Assembly: GCA_020851455.1 (NCBI GenBank)
Contig: JADZCT010000040.1
Location: forward strand, 53,823 to 117,822
DNA length: 64,000 nucleotides
Source: Gemmatimonadaceae bacterium
GTDB lineage: Bacteria > Gemmatimonadota > Gemmatimonadetes > Gemmatimonadales > Gemmatimonadaceae
Reading direction: 5' to 3'
Below are positions 20,477 through 29,747 of this stretch, piece by piece. The notes beneath the pieces were generated by a model that ran no database searches, was not told the origin of the DNA, and saw nothing but the letters and a program-made list of their open reading frames with translations. Position 1 is the first letter of the stretch; each line of letters begins with the position of its first letter. The translations under genes were made by a program, and so were the position numbers.

Positions 20477-20938
20477 ATGGCAAAGACCGCTGTATTCGAA
20501 ACCAGTGCCGGCACAATCGTCGCCGAGCTTTATGAGGCCGACGCGCCGGCCACCGTAGCCAACTTCGAGAAGCTCGCGAACGACAAGTTCTACGATGGCG
20601 TGAAGTTCCATCGCGTCATCCCGGACTTCGTCGTGCAGGGTGGCGACCCGCTCTCGCGCGACCTCCCCAACGGCCACCCGCGCATAGGCACCGGTGGCCC
20701 GGGCTACACGATCAAGTGCGAAATCAACGGCAATCCGCGTACGCACGAAGTGGGCGCTCTCTCGATGGCCCATGCCGGGAAGGACACCGGCGGCAGCCAG
20801 TTCTTCATGGTGCTCAGCGAGCAGAACACGCGGCACCTCAACGGCGTCCATACCGTGTTTGGCAAGATCACGGACGGCGTTGACGTCATGAAGAAGATCA
20901 AGCAGGGCGATTCCATGATTACCGTGCGCGTCTCATGA
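20477..20938 (+). CDS. Peptidyl-prolyl cis-trans isomerase, cyclophilin type
   Basis: 153 residues, a single cyclophilin domain: [17 protein letters not shown] (catalytic Arg), [19 protein letters not shown], and [12 protein letters not shown]. There is no signal peptide, so it acts as a cytoplasmic protein-folding helper. It lies 9 bp after nth; its stop overlaps the start of the next small gene. Confidence 0.96.
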   Translation: MAKTAVFETSAGTIVAELYEADAPATVANFEKLANDKFYDGVKFHRVIPDFVVQGGDPLSRDLPNGHPRIGTGGPGYTIKCEINGNPRTHEVGALSMAHAGKDTGGSQFFMVLSEQNTRHLNGVHTVFGKITDGVDVMKKIKQGDSMITVRVS

Positions 20939-21135
20939 GCCGCGCGCGTACCCCTGCAGAGGATACCAGAGCAATGACAGACACCCACGGCGGGTCGGAC
21001 CGCACCGCGGCGTTCACGGGCCTCATCGTAGGAATCGTCTTCCTGCTCGCCGTGGTAATCACGGTCAGCAAGCTTACGACCCGGTCGTTTGCCGGGCACA
21101 GCACGGGTAAGGCGACGGCAAGCGCAGTGCGATAA
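20935..21135 (+). CDS. Tiny single-helix membrane protein
   Basis: 66 residues: a polar N-terminus, one hydrophobic helix at about 26-45 ([20 protein letters not shown]) and a short polar tail. The ATG overlaps the stop of the cyclophilin gene; an internal ATG at 20974 is an alternative start. It lies 27 bp ahead of the metal ATPase and may be an accessory peptide for it, by position only. Confidence 0.6.
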   Translation: MSRARTPAEDTRAMTDTHGGSDRTAAFTGLIVGIVFLLAVVITVSKLTTRSFAGHSTGKATASAVR

Positions 21136-21162
21136 CCCGCGGCCCGTGCTGCGGGTCTGGGC

Positions 21163-23055
21163 ATGAGCACGCCATCGGCACAAGGCGCCCCGCGCCCGGG
21201 CATCCCGGGCGTCGGGGCGCAGTTGCTCCAGGCGTTTGCTTCTCCCGCCGCGCGGTTGCCGCTCGCTGCCATCGGGGCGCTCGGCCTCACGGTGGCTCTG
21301 GCTCAGGCGCGCGTCAGTTGGGGACATGGCATCGGGGTCGGCCTGCTCGCGATCATCGGCCTGCCGGTGATCTGGAAGACCGTTCGCGGGATGCTCCGGG
21401 GCCACTTCGCGAGCGACATCGTCGCCGCGCTCGCGATCGCCGGCGCGATCGTGCTGCAGCAGCCGGTGGCCGGCCTGGTGATCGTGCTAATGCAGACTGG
21501 CGGGGAACTGCTCGAGCGCTATGCGGAGGGGCGCGCTTCCGCGGCGGTGCGCGAGCTCGAACAGCAGGCGCCGCGAACGGCACATCGCTTCCGGCACGGC
21601 GCGATCGAGGACGTGAGCGCCGACGCGGTGGCCGTGGGCGACGACCTGCTCGTCCGTCCCGGCGAGATGGTTCCGTGCGACGGCGTCGTCGTTGCCGGCC
21701 GCTCGCACCTCGACGTGGCGCGCCTGACGGGCGAGCCCTCGCCCGAGAGCGTCCATCCGGGGTCTGTCGTGCGCTCCGGCGCGGTCAACCTCGAGAGCTC
21801 ACTCACGGTGCGAGCCACCGCACGCGCGGGCGAGAGCCTGTACGCCCGCATCGTCGAGCTCGTGCGTACCGCGCAGGCTGACAAGTCGCCGATCCAGCGC
21901 CTCGCCGACCGGTACGCCGTATGGTTCACTCCCGTGACGCTCGCCGCCTGCGCCGCCGCATGGCTCATCTCGCACGACGAGGTCCGGGTGCTGGCCGTGC
22001 TGGTGGTCGCGACGCCGTGCCCGCTCATTCTTGCCACTCCGGTGGCGATGATAGGCGGTATCAACCGCGCCGCGCGCCACCAGGTGATCGTCCGGACGGG
22101 TGCGGCGCTTGAACAGATCGGTTCCGTGGACGCAGCCGTCTTCGACAAGACGGGCACCCTCACGATCGGCTACCCGGAAGTCTCACACATCCGGCCGATC
22201 GCCCCCTTTGCCGAGGCCGAGCTGCTGCAGCTTGCCGCCGCGGTTGAATTGCACTCGGGCCACCTGCTTGCGCGGCCAGTGGTAGCTGCGGCCGAACGCC
22301 GGAACCTGGCTTTACCCGAGGCAACCGGCGTCGTCGAAGCCGCTGGCCGCGGCGTAACCGGCCTCGTCGCGGGAAGGAAGGTCACGGTGGGCGCGCTCTC
22401 CTATGCCGCCGCCGAGCAGCCAACGGCCTCCGCCGGTCTCATTGACGCGCAGTCGGACGGACGCGGACTTCGCGCCTACGTGGCTGTCGCCGGCGTGGCA
22501 GCCGGGGTGATTTCCTACGCCGACCGCACGCGCGACGGCCTCCCCGCGTTCTTCTCCGAACTGCGTAGTCTCGGAATCAGGCGCACGCTGCTCGTTTCGG
22601 GCGACCACGAGCACAACGTAGCGGAGCTGGCCCGCACGCTCGGCATCACCGAGGCGCGCGGGGATGTCCTTCCCGATCAGAAGGTGGAGGTCGTTCGCGG
22701 TCTGCTCGCGGAAGGCCACAGGGTGCTGATGACCGGCGACGGGACCAACGACGCACCCGCGCTGAGCGCAGCCACGGTGGGCATCGCGCTGGCGGCGCAC
22801 GGCGGGGGCATCTCAGCCGAGGCCGCCGACATCGTACTCCTCGCCGACGACGTCACCGGCGTGACGACGGCGATCCGCGTCGGGCGCCGCGCCGTCTCGA
22901 TCGCGCGCGAGAGCATCCGGTGGGGGCTCGGACTGAGCGGCGCCGCAATGGTCGTCGCGATGTTCGGGTACATCCCGCCAACGGCCGGCGCCCTCCTTCA
23001 GGAGGCGATTGACGTGGCCGTCATCGTGAATGCGCTGAGAGCTGCGCGCGGCTAG
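21163..23055 (+). CDS. P1B-type heavy-metal-transporting ATPase with TPCP motif
   Basis: 630 residues. P-type core: LTGEPSP (actuator), VVATPCPLILATP (transport-site helix, about residue 283), VFDKTGTLT (phosphorylated Asp, about 328) and MTGDGTNDAPALS. It has no N-terminal metal-binding domain. The transport motif is TPCP rather than CPC, which by family knowledge places it outside the classical Cu/Zn/Cd groups; the metal is uncertain. The usual HP dipeptide of the nucleotide domain reads HL here (SGHLLAR). A sensor or metalloregulator is not adjacent. Confidence 0.9.
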   Translation: MSTPSAQGAPRPGIPGVGAQLLQAFASPAARLPLAAIGALGLTVALAQARVSWGHGIGVGLLAIIGLPVIWKTVRGMLRGHFASDIVAALAIAGAIVLQQPVAGLVIVLMQTGGELLERYAEGRASAAVRELEQQAPRTAHRFRHGAIEDVSADAVAVGDDLLVRPGEMVPCDGVVVAGRSHLDVARLTGEPSPESVHPGSVVRSGAVNLESSLTVRATARAGESLYARIVELVRTAQADKSPIQRLADRYAVWFTPVTLAACAAAWLISHDEVRVLAVLVVATPCPLILATPVAMIGGINRAARHQVIVRTGAALEQIGSVDAAVFDKTGTLTIGYPEVSHIRPIAPFAEAELLQLAAAVELHSGHLLARPVVAAAERRNLALPEATGVVEAAGRGVTGLVAGRKVTVGALSYAAAEQPTASAGLIDAQSDGRGLRAYVAVAGVAAGVISYADRTRDGLPAFFSELRSLGIRRTLLVSGDHEHNVAELARTLGITEARGDVLPDQKVEVVRGLLAEGHRVLMTGDGTNDAPALSAATVGIALAAHGGGISAEAADIVLLADDVTGVTTAIRVGRRAVSIARESIRWGLGLSGAAMVVAMFGYIPPTAGALLQEAIDVAVIVNALRAARG

Positions 23056-23164
23056 GGCGGCAAGCGGGCGCGCTGTCGGCGCCGATGTGCCATATTTAGA
23101 GGTTGCATGCCGGCCGGCCTTGCGCCGACCCAACGCAACGCCCTTGCCCACCATTCCGGCCACG

Positions 23165-23755
23165 ATGACCACGCCCCTTCCCGCGCGCGACGACGCCCTC
23201 CGCCTCATGATGGAGTGGACCCCGGGCGAATCGCTCCGCGGACACATGCTCGCGGTCGAAGGAGCCATGCGCGCCTACGCCACGCGCTTCGGGGAAGACC
23301 CGGAACGCTGGGGTCTGGCCGGCCTGATGCACGATTTCGACTACGAACGTTTCCCGAACGCTGCGCACGCCGCCGACGCAGAGCACCCAAGCGAGGGCGT
23401 GCGCCACCTGCGCCAACTCGGATACCCCGAGGACGTGCTGGAAGCAATCCTTGGGCACGCCGATTACACCGGAGTCCCGCGCACGTCGGCGATGGCGCGG
23501 GCCCTCTACGCGGTTGACGAGCTCTGCGGACTGGTGACCGCCTGCGCGCTTGTGCGGCCGTCGCGCAGCGTGAGCGACCTCGAAGTCGCGAGCGTCAGGA
23601 AGAAGATGAAGGACAAGGCGTTCGCGCGCGGGGTGAGTCGCGACGACGTGCTGCGCGGCGCGGCTGAGCTGGGGGTGGAACTCGACGCCCATATCGCGAC
23701 GGTCATAACCGCCATGCGCGAGCGCGCGGCTCTCCTCGGCCTGGCCGGCAGCTGA
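23165..23755 (+). CDS. HD-domain putative phosphohydrolase
   Basis: 196 residues from the ATG at 23165; an open frame extends to 23087, but that part is Pro/Arg-rich and unlike the fold. Metal-ligand pattern: RGHMLAVEGAM, LMHDFDYERFP (HD), AEHPSEGV and ILGHADY. Proteins of this type are usually annotated as HDIG hydrolases acting on phosphorylated nucleotides. Substrate unknown. It stands alone between the ATPase and the sigma-factor operon. Confidence 0.85.
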   Translation: MTTPLPARDDALRLMMEWTPGESLRGHMLAVEGAMRAYATRFGEDPERWGLAGLMHDFDYERFPNAAHAADAEHPSEGVRHLRQLGYPEDVLEAILGHADYTGVPRTSAMARALYAVDELCGLVTACALVRPSRSVSDLEVASVRKKMKDKAFARGVSRDDVLRGAAELGVELDAHIATVITAMRERAALLGLAGS

Positions 23756-23918
23756 TGACACCTTCAGGGCGCGCTCCGCTAACGATGACCCCCGGGCGGC
23801 GTCCAACGGACGTGAGACCGGGTGCGTACTGGAGAACGGTGATTGACGAGACGATCGAGTGGCCAGCGTCGCCCGGGCATCGGTAGGAGTCGGGGCGCCG
23901 CAAAGGACGCGGTGGCAT

Positions 23919-24464
23919 GTGACTGAGCGACCAGCCAACGAGCGCGAGCTCGTGTTGGCGGCGCAGCGCGGCCAGCGCGCGGCATTCTCGGCGCTCGTGC
24001 AGATGCACGAGCGCAGGGCGTACGCCGTGGCACGTTCGATCGTCGCCAATCACGAGGACGCGGAAGACGCCGTGCAGGATGGGTTCCTGCACGCGTACCG
24101 CGCGCTGGATCGGTTCCTGCCGGACCAGGCGTTTGGCGCGTGGCTGCACCGGATCGTCGCGAATGCAGCGCTGGACATAACGCGGCGACGCAAGGTGCGG
24201 GATGCGGACGAGCTGCCCGAGACGGTGGCGTCGCTCTTCCGCGACCCGGCCGAGGACGGCGAGTTGCGGAGCCGCCTTACGGCGGCGCTGGACGAGCTTC
24301 CGCCGCGGCAGCGGTCGGTGATCGTGCTTCACGACGTGGAAGGGTTCAAGCATTCGGAAATCGGATCCATCCTCGGGATACCCGAGGGCACGGCCAGGTC
24401 GGATCTGCACTACGCTCGAACCCAGTTGAGAGGATTGCTGAGCGACATGAGGAGCGAACAATGA
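23919..24464 (+). CDS. ECF-type RNA polymerase sigma factor
   Basis: About 181 residues from the GTG at 23919; a longer GTG start at 23859 is possible. Region 2 spans FSALVQMHERRAYAVARSI, EDAEDAVQDGFLHAYRAL and FGAWLHRIVANAALD. Region 4 spans ELPPRQRSVIVLHDVEG, SEIGSILGIPEGTARSDLH. It directs polymerase to a specific regulon. Its stop overlaps the next gene (ATGA), the usual sigma/anti-sigma arrangement, and an efflux system follows in the same direction, so it probably controls its own operon. I could not identify its promoter with confidence. Confidence 0.9.
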   Translation: MTERPANERELVLAAQRGQRAAFSALVQMHERRAYAVARSIVANHEDAEDAVQDGFLHAYRALDRFLPDQAFGAWLHRIVANAALDITRRRKVRDADELPETVASLFRDPAEDGELRSRLTAALDELPPRQRSVIVLHDVEGFKHSEIGSILGIPEGTARSDLHYARTQLRGLLSDMRSEQ

Positions 24465-24829
24465 CTGATGAGCATCGTGGTCCCGAGCTGGTGCGCGACG
24501 ACGCACTCACGGCGGCGTTGCGTGCCATCTACCGAAAGCCGGCTGGCGAGGCCTACTGGGCTGCGCTGGAGGCCCGCATAATGGCGCGCATCGCGGACGC
24601 CGAGGCGTGGTGGACGGTTCCGGACCGCTGGCTCCGCGTGGGGCTCGCGGCGGCCGCGGCGGCGCTCATCCTGGCCGGCGGCATGTTCCTCCGCGCTCAG
24701 TCGCACATCAACAGAACGTTGGCCGCGGACGCCATCGTCGAGGTTGACGGCCTCGGATCGTCGCTTGCGCAGCGCGAGCCGATCTCGAGCGACGAGGCCG
24801 CGCTGCGCAAGCTCACCGGACGCCAGTAG
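24461..24829 (+). CDS. Probable membrane-anchored anti-sigma factor
   Basis: 122 residues: a charged cytoplasmic N-terminal half (about 1-60), one hydrophobic helix (LRVGLAAAAAALILAGGMFL, about 66-85) and a short outer segment. AGGAG lies 7 nt before the ATG, inside the sigma gene. No zinc-binding His/Cys anti-sigma motif is present. Position and topology argue for an anti-sigma factor; the sequence itself is not diagnostic. Confidence 0.7.
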   Translation: MTDEHRGPELVRDDALTAALRAIYRKPAGEAYWAALEARIMARIADAEAWWTVPDRWLRVGLAAAAAALILAGGMFLRAQSHINRTLAADAIVEVDGLGSSLAQREPISSDEAALRKLTGRQ

Positions 24830-24840
24830 GTTCCGGTCGC

Positions 24841-25242
24841 GTGTCGAGAGCGAAGTCGCTGGCCATCGCCATGTACGTGGGCGCGGCGCTTGCCGGCGCG
24901 GCCACGGCGCTGGCGGTTGACCGGATGACGGCGCGCACGGCCCGCGGTGTGGACCCGCGCCCCACGCGGGCGCGGTTCTTCGACCAGATGGGCTTCACTC
25001 CGGCCCAGCGCGACACGGTGGCCAGACTGATGGACGAGCGGGACCGGCGGTTCAAGGCGCTGATGGACCGGAGCAAGGCCGTGCTGGATCCGATTCGCGC
25101 GGCGCAGGACTCGATAGACGCCAATTGGCGGCAGGAATTCACCCGACTGCTCACCCCGGAGCAGAAGGCCAACTACGACCAGATGCAGGCTGCGCGGCGC
25201 GAGCGGGAGCGCGCCGCGCGCGGCGGAGACACAAAGCGATGA
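24841..25242 (+). CDS. Spy/CpxP-like periplasmic protein
   Basis: 133 residues. An N-terminal membrane or signal helix (AMYVGAALAGAATALAV) is followed by a helical, charged domain with MGFTPAQRDTVARLMDERDRR and LLTPEQKANYDQM, similar to the LTxxQ-type helices of Spy/CpxP and metal-resistance proteins. These bind misfolded protein or metal outside the membrane. GTG start. Its stop overlaps the TolC-like start (ATGA). It is consistent with an envelope-stress operon. Confidence 0.7.
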   Translation: MSRAKSLAIAMYVGAALAGAATALAVDRMTARTARGVDPRPTRARFFDQMGFTPAQRDTVARLMDERDRRFKALMDRSKAVLDPIRAAQDSIDANWRQEFTRLLTPEQKANYDQMQAARRERERAARGGDTKR

Positions 25243-26555
25243 AGAAGTTCGTCCTAAGGACCGTGATGGCGCTGGCACCGGCTGCGCTGCTCGCGCAGGC
25301 GGGCGGCGAAGCCCGCACGATCTCGCTGGATGAGGCCATTCGCCTCGCCCAGGTCAACCAGCCATCGGCAATCCAGGCGCGCAACGCGCTGCGCACGGGC
25401 GAAGCGTCGGTGAGGTCCACCCTCCTCGGGTACCTTCCGTCCCTGAGCATCGGACAGTCGGCCAGCCAGCGCGGCGGAACGCAGCTCATTCAGGGAGTCC
25501 CCCTGCCGATGACCGGCAACCCATGGTCGTACGGGCGGTCGCTGTCGTTCGGGTCGGTGACGCTCTTCGACGGACTGCAGCGCTGGAACAACTACCGCAC
25601 GCAGCAGGCGAACCTGAACGCGAGCGAGGTGGCGGTTGTCAGCGCTCAGTACCAGGTCGCTCTGAACGTCAAGACTGCGTACTACGCGATCCTCACCGGC
25701 CGTGAGCAGCTCGGCGCCGCGCAGCGGCAGCTCGAGCAGGCCCAGCAGCAGATGAACGTCGCAACGGCGAAGATGGCCGCTGGCTCCGCGACGCGCACCG
25801 ATTCGCTGAGCGCCGCGATCCAGCTCGGCAACGCCCGCCAGGCGATCATCAACGCCCAGAACTCGATTGGCAACGCGAATGCCCAGCTTACCCGCTACGT
25901 GGCAACCGCTTACACCGTCACTGCGCTGCCTTCCGACTCGGGCGAAGTGACGCCCATCGGCGTAGACGAGGCCACGCTCACGCGCATGGCAGGTGAGGGC
26001 CCGACGGTGCGACAGGCGGCCGCACAGCTGACCGCATCACAGGCCAGCAGCCGCGCGGCGCGCGCGCCTTATCTGCCCACCCTGTCAGTGAGCGCGAGCC
26101 TGGGCCAGACGATGCCCAGCTCGCCGACGTTCTCATGGAACGGCGGCGCTGGCGCCGCCACGGAGAGCAAGAGTCTCTCGTTCAACCTCAACTACCAGCT
26201 CTTCAACGGCTACCAGCGCGAAGCCAACATCGTCACCACGCGCGTAAGCCAGGAAAACGCCGAGGCCAACCTGCGCGACCAGAAGTTCCTCGCGCAGCAG
26301 AACCTGACGACGTACCTGAACAACTTTCACACCGCGATGCTGTCCATCGAGCTCAACAAGCTGCAGATCACCTCCGCCGAGGAGAACGTCCGGGTGATCC
26401 AGCAGCAGTACAACCTCGGCACCAAGCAGGTGCTCGACCTCCTCACCGCGCAGGCCTCGCTCGACGCCGCCCGCGCGACGCTCATCCAGTCGCGCCAGAA
26501 TGCCCGCCTCGCAAAGGCGAACATCGAGGCGTTGATCGGCCAGGACCTCAAGTAG
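25239..26555 (+). CDS. TolC-family outer membrane efflux protein
   Basis: 438 residues with a signal peptide (MALAPAALLAQAGGEA) and two homologous TolC repeats, each with long coiled helices (LGAAQRQLEQAQQQMNVATA; NKLQITSAEENVRVIQQQYN) ending in LGTKQVLDLLTAQASLDAAR. It forms the outer-membrane exit duct of a tripartite pump or type I exporter. It is followed after 55 bp by the MacA-like adaptor and then the MacB-like permease, its likely partners. Confidence 0.92.
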   Translation: MKKFVLRTVMALAPAALLAQAGGEARTISLDEAIRLAQVNQPSAIQARNALRTGEASVRSTLLGYLPSLSIGQSASQRGGTQLIQGVPLPMTGNPWSYGRSLSFGSVTLFDGLQRWNNYRTQQANLNASEVAVVSAQYQVALNVKTAYYAILTGREQLGAAQRQLEQAQQQMNVATAKMAAGSATRTDSLSAAIQLGNARQAIINAQNSIGNANAQLTRYVATAYTVTALPSDSGEVTPIGVDEATLTRMAGEGPTVRQAAAQLTASQASSRAARAPYLPTLSVSASLGQTMPSSPTFSWNGGAGAATESKSLSFNLNYQLFNGYQREANIVTTRVSQENAEANLRDQKFLAQQNLTTYLNNFHTAMLSIELNKLQITSAEENVRVIQQQYNLGTKQVLDLLTAQASLDAARATLIQSRQNARLAKANIEALIGQDLK

Positions 26556-26610
26556 CGCCCAGCGCCTTCACCTTCCCCACCGACGGAACCGTCCCTACAG
26601 GGAGTACGCA

Positions 26611-28488
26611 GTGAACCGCAAGATCATCGCATTCGTCGCCATCGCAGCCGGAGCCCTGGCCTGCAAGAAGCAGACGACGAACACGCTCCAGATCCAGACC
26701 GCCACCGTCCAGCGGCGCGACATCATCGTCCAGGCCGAGGCGACGGGCGTGATCGAGCCGATCAACGTCATCGAGATCAAGTCGAAGACCGCCTCGGGGC
26801 AGGTTCTCGACATGGGTATTGACGTCGGCACCTACGTGCGTCCGGGCGACCTCATCGTCCAGATTGACACAACCGATCTGCACACGCAGCTCCTGCAGAA
26901 CATCTCTGACCAGGAAGCCGCACGTCAGACATACGCCGTGGCGCAGCAGGTACTCGACCGCAACACGAAGCTCTACAGCGAGCGCGTGATCACCAAGGAC
27001 GTGCTCGAGCAGGCGCAGAACTCCGAGGCGAGCGCCAAGGCGTCGCTGCTCCGCGCCGAGACGAACGTCACCCTCCAGCTCCAGAAGCTGAAGGACTCGC
27101 GGGTCGTGGCGGCCGTCGAGGGCACGATCCTGACCAAGCCCGTCTCGAAGGGACAGGTCATCCAGGCCGGCGGCGGCAGCGTGAGCGGCGGCACCGCCAT
27201 CGCGACGATGGCCGACCTCACAAAGGTCCGCGCGCGGGCACTCGTGGCCGAGACGGAGATCGGGCAGCTGCGCGTGGGGCAGGATGCGGTCGTGCTCGTG
27301 GACGCCTTCCCGAACCGCGCGTTCAACGGCGTGGTCGAGAAGATCGAACCGCAGGCGGTAGTCCAGCAGAACGTGACGATGTTTCCCGTCCTGGTGTCGC
27401 TCGACAACTCCGAGGGGCTGCTCCGCCCGGGCATGAACGGCGAGGTCAGCGTCCGGACGAACGAGCGCGACCAGGTGATCGCAGTGCCCAACGACGCGAT
27501 CCGGTCACCGCGCGAGTGGGAGCAGTCGGCCCGCGCGCTCGGCCTGAATCCCGACAGCGTCCGAGCCGTCGCAATGCCGGGCGGCTCCGGCCGCGGCGGC
27601 GCGTTCGGCGCTCGCGGTGGCGGCTCTGCCGGCACCCCGCAGGGCGCACCCGCCGGAACCCCAGCGGGCCGCGGCCCGGGCGGCGCTGACGCCGCCGGTG
27701 CGGCCGCGACGACCAGCCGCGCCGAGCTCGACCCGATGCTCCTGCAGGGCGGTGCCCAGGCGGGACGGCAAGGCGGGCAGGGCGCACAAGGCGTGCCGGG
27801 CGAAGGACGCCGCGGCGGCCGTGGGCAGATGCCCGAAGTGACCGATGCCGACTGCAAGAAGGTGGATGCCGCGCTCAAGGCAAAGCCCGCCGTCGCGAAG
27901 AAGCTCGACGACCTGCGCAACCAGATGCGCGACCCGAATGTTGACCGCCAGGCGCTCAACGCACAGCAGGAAGCGCTGTACAAGGAACTCGGCGTTGACG
28001 CGCAGATCGCGCGCGCGTGCCGGTTCCGTGAAGCAGGCGGCGGGCGAGGCGGCCCGGGCATGCAGGGTGCCGCTCAGGGCGGCGCTCAGGGCGGCGCTCA
28101 GCCAGGTGGCACGGCTGGCGCCGCGCAGAATGGCGCAATGGGCGGCCGCAATGGCCGCAATGGCCGCGGGGGGCGCGGTGGCATGCGGCAGGATCCCAAC
28201 GCCACGCCGACGAGCGGCCTCGTGTTCGTGCAGAAGGGAACCACATGGGAGCCGCGGCTCCTTCGCCTGGGCATCGCCAACTACGACTACACCGAAGTGA
28301 TCTCGGGCGTCGAGGAAGGCGAGAAGGTCGCGCTCATGAGCGCTGCCATCATGCAGCTCCGGCGCCAGGATCAGATGGATCGCATGCGCGGCGGCGCCAG
28401 CCCGTTGGGCGGCGGCGGTCCGGGCGGCGGTGGCGGCCCGGGCGGCGGTGGCGGTGGCCCGCGCGGCGGCGGCCGCGGCGGCCGGTAA
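26611..28488 (+). CDS. MacA/HlyD-like periplasmic adaptor lipoprotein with large Gly/Arg-rich insertion
   Basis: 625 residues, against about 370-400 for a usual MacA. GTG start with GGGAG upstream; lipobox AGALAC. Barrel-sandwich and short coiled-coil parts are recognisable (VEGTILTKPVSKGQVIQ; VLVDAFPNRAFNGVVEKI), as is VIAVPNDAI. About 230 residues (roughly 300-534) then interrupt the membrane-proximal region before it resumes at GLVFVQKGTTWEPR ... VISGVEEGEKV. The insertion has two Gly/Arg/Ala-rich stretches around a compact helical piece bounded by Cys415 and Cys470. The C-terminus is another Gly/Arg-rich tail. It bridges the TolC-like channel and the permease. Confidence 0.9.
   Translation: MNRKIIAFVAIAAGALACKKQTTNTLQIQTATVQRRDIIVQAEATGVIEPINVIEIKSKTASGQVLDMGIDVGTYVRPGDLIVQIDTTDLHTQLLQNISDQEAARQTYAVAQQVLDRNTKLYSERVITKDVLEQAQNSEASAKASLLRAETNVTLQLQKLKDSRVVAAVEGTILTKPVSKGQVIQAGGGSVSGGTAIATMADLTKVRARALVAETEIGQLRVGQDAVVLVDAFPNRAFNGVVEKIEPQAVVQQNVTMFPVLVSLDNSEGLLRPGMNGEVSVRTNERDQVIAVPNDAIRSPREWEQSARALGLNPDSVRAVAMPGGSGRGGAFGARGGGSAGTPQGAPAGTPAGRGPGGADAAGAAATTSRAELDPMLLQGGAQAGRQGGQGAQGVPGEGRRGGRGQMPEVTDADCKKVDAALKAKPAVAKKLDDLRNQMRDPNVDRQALNAQQEALYKELGVDAQIARACRFREAGGGRGGPGMQGAAQGGAQGGAQPGGTAGAAQNGAMGGRNGRNGRGGRGGMRQDPNATPTSGLVFVQKGTTWEPRLLRLGIANYDYTEVISGVEEGEKVALMSAAIMQLRRQDQMDRMRGGASPLGGGGPGGGGGPGGGGGGPRGGGRGGR
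28076..28099 (+). repeat. 12-bp tandem repeat inside the adaptor gene
   Basis: The unit GGCGGCGCTCAG is repeated in tandem in the second Gly-rich segment, encoding GGAQ units. A second repeat-rich stretch (about 28410-28480) encodes the GGGG/GGPG tail. Both are likely to vary in length between strains. Confidence 0.6.
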
Positions 28489-28501
28489 CGGAGATACTTC
28501 C

Positions 28502-29722
28502 ATGCTCTTTGGCGAAACCATCCTCGTCGCGCTTGGCGCGCTGCGCGCCAACAAGCTCCGGTCGCTCCTGACAATGCTTGGCATCGTGATCGGCGTCGCT
28601 GCCGTCATCGCGGTGGTTGCGCTCGGCAACGGCGCGCAGAAGCAGATCAACGACCGCATCACCGCGCTCGGCACCACGCTGCTGACCGTAAACCCCGGCC
28701 AGGGCATGTCTGGAGGCGTGCGCTCTGGCTTTGGCGGCGCACGGCTCACCACCGACGACGCCCAGGCGCTCGTGGACCGCGGCACCAAGATCCTCGCGGT
28801 CGAGCCCGAGATGCAGACGAACCTGCAGGTCGTGTTCGGAAACAAGAACACCAACACGTCCATCATCGGCACGACGTCGAACTACCCGGAAGTCCGCAAG
28901 TACGAGGTAGAACACGGCCGGTTCTTCACCAACGCCGAGGACCAGACGAGGCAGCGCGTGGCAGTGATCGGGCCCAGCGTGGCAACGAACCTCGGCGTCG
29001 AGACGCCCGAAGCCCTCATGGGCGAGACGATCCGGATCCGCGGGATTCAGTTCACCGTGATCGGGAGCACCAAGACCAAGGGCGCCGGCACGGGGTTCGG
29101 CGATCCGGATGACCAGATCCTGATCCCGATCCAGACGGCGCGCTTCCGGGTGATCGGCAACAACCGAGTCCGTTCGATCGGCGTGCTCGCGCCCAGCGAG
29201 GAAGAGATCCCGGAGACGATGGCCGACATCCAGCAGATCCTGAGGCGCGAGCACCACCTGCGCCCGGGCAAGGATGACGACTTCCAGATCCGCAGTCAGT
29301 CGGACTTCCTCAACACGCTCTCGGAAAATACGCAGACCTTCGGTCTGCTCCTCGCCGGCATCGCCGCGGTGTCGCTGGTGGTGGGCGGCATCGGGATCAT
29401 GAACATCATGCTCGTGTCCGTCACGGAACGCACGCGCGAGATTGGTGTGCGCAAGGCGCTGGGTGCGACGCGGCTCAACATTCTCTTCCAGTTCCTCATC
29501 GAGGCCGTCGTCCTCTGCCTCGTTGGCGGCGGGCTCGGCATCGGCGCCGGAACCGGAGGCGCACTGCTGTTCACGTCCAAGTTCGGCTGGACGACGTCCG
29601 TCGGCCTGGACTCGATCCTCATCGCCTTCGGGTTCTCGGCGTTCGTCGGCGTCGTGTTCGGGGTGTACCCCGCGCGGCGCGCCTCAGTCCTGGACCCGAT
29701 CATCGCGCTGCGCTACGAGTAG
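28502..29722 (+). CDS. MacB-like ABC transporter permease without ATPase domain
   Basis: 406 residues. An N-terminal helix (NKLRSLLTMLGIVIGVAAVI) is followed by a periplasmic MacB_PCD domain (about 50-270) and three C-terminal FtsX-type helices, including VGGIGIMNIMLVSVTERTRE, IGVRKALGATR and GVYPARRASVLDPIIALRYE. Canonical MacB carries an N-terminal ATPase, absent here, and no separate ATPase gene lies in the operon; one must be supplied from elsewhere. It starts 13 bp after the adaptor. Confidence 0.92.
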   Translation: MLFGETILVALGALRANKLRSLLTMLGIVIGVAAVIAVVALGNGAQKQINDRITALGTTLLTVNPGQGMSGGVRSGFGGARLTTDDAQALVDRGTKILAVEPEMQTNLQVVFGNKNTNTSIIGTTSNYPEVRKYEVEHGRFFTNAEDQTRQRVAVIGPSVATNLGVETPEALMGETIRIRGIQFTVIGSTKTKGAGTGFGDPDDQILIPIQTARFRVIGNNRVRSIGVLAPSEEEIPETMADIQQILRREHHLRPGKDDDFQIRSQSDFLNTLSENTQTFGLLLAGIAAVSLVVGGIGIMNIMLVSVTERTREIGVRKALGATRLNILFQFLIEAVVLCLVGGGLGIGAGTGGALLFTSKFGWTTSVGLDSILIAFGFSAFVGVVFGVYPARRASVLDPIIALRYE

Positions 29723-29747
29723 CGCGCACAACGGCTCGCAGGGTGAG

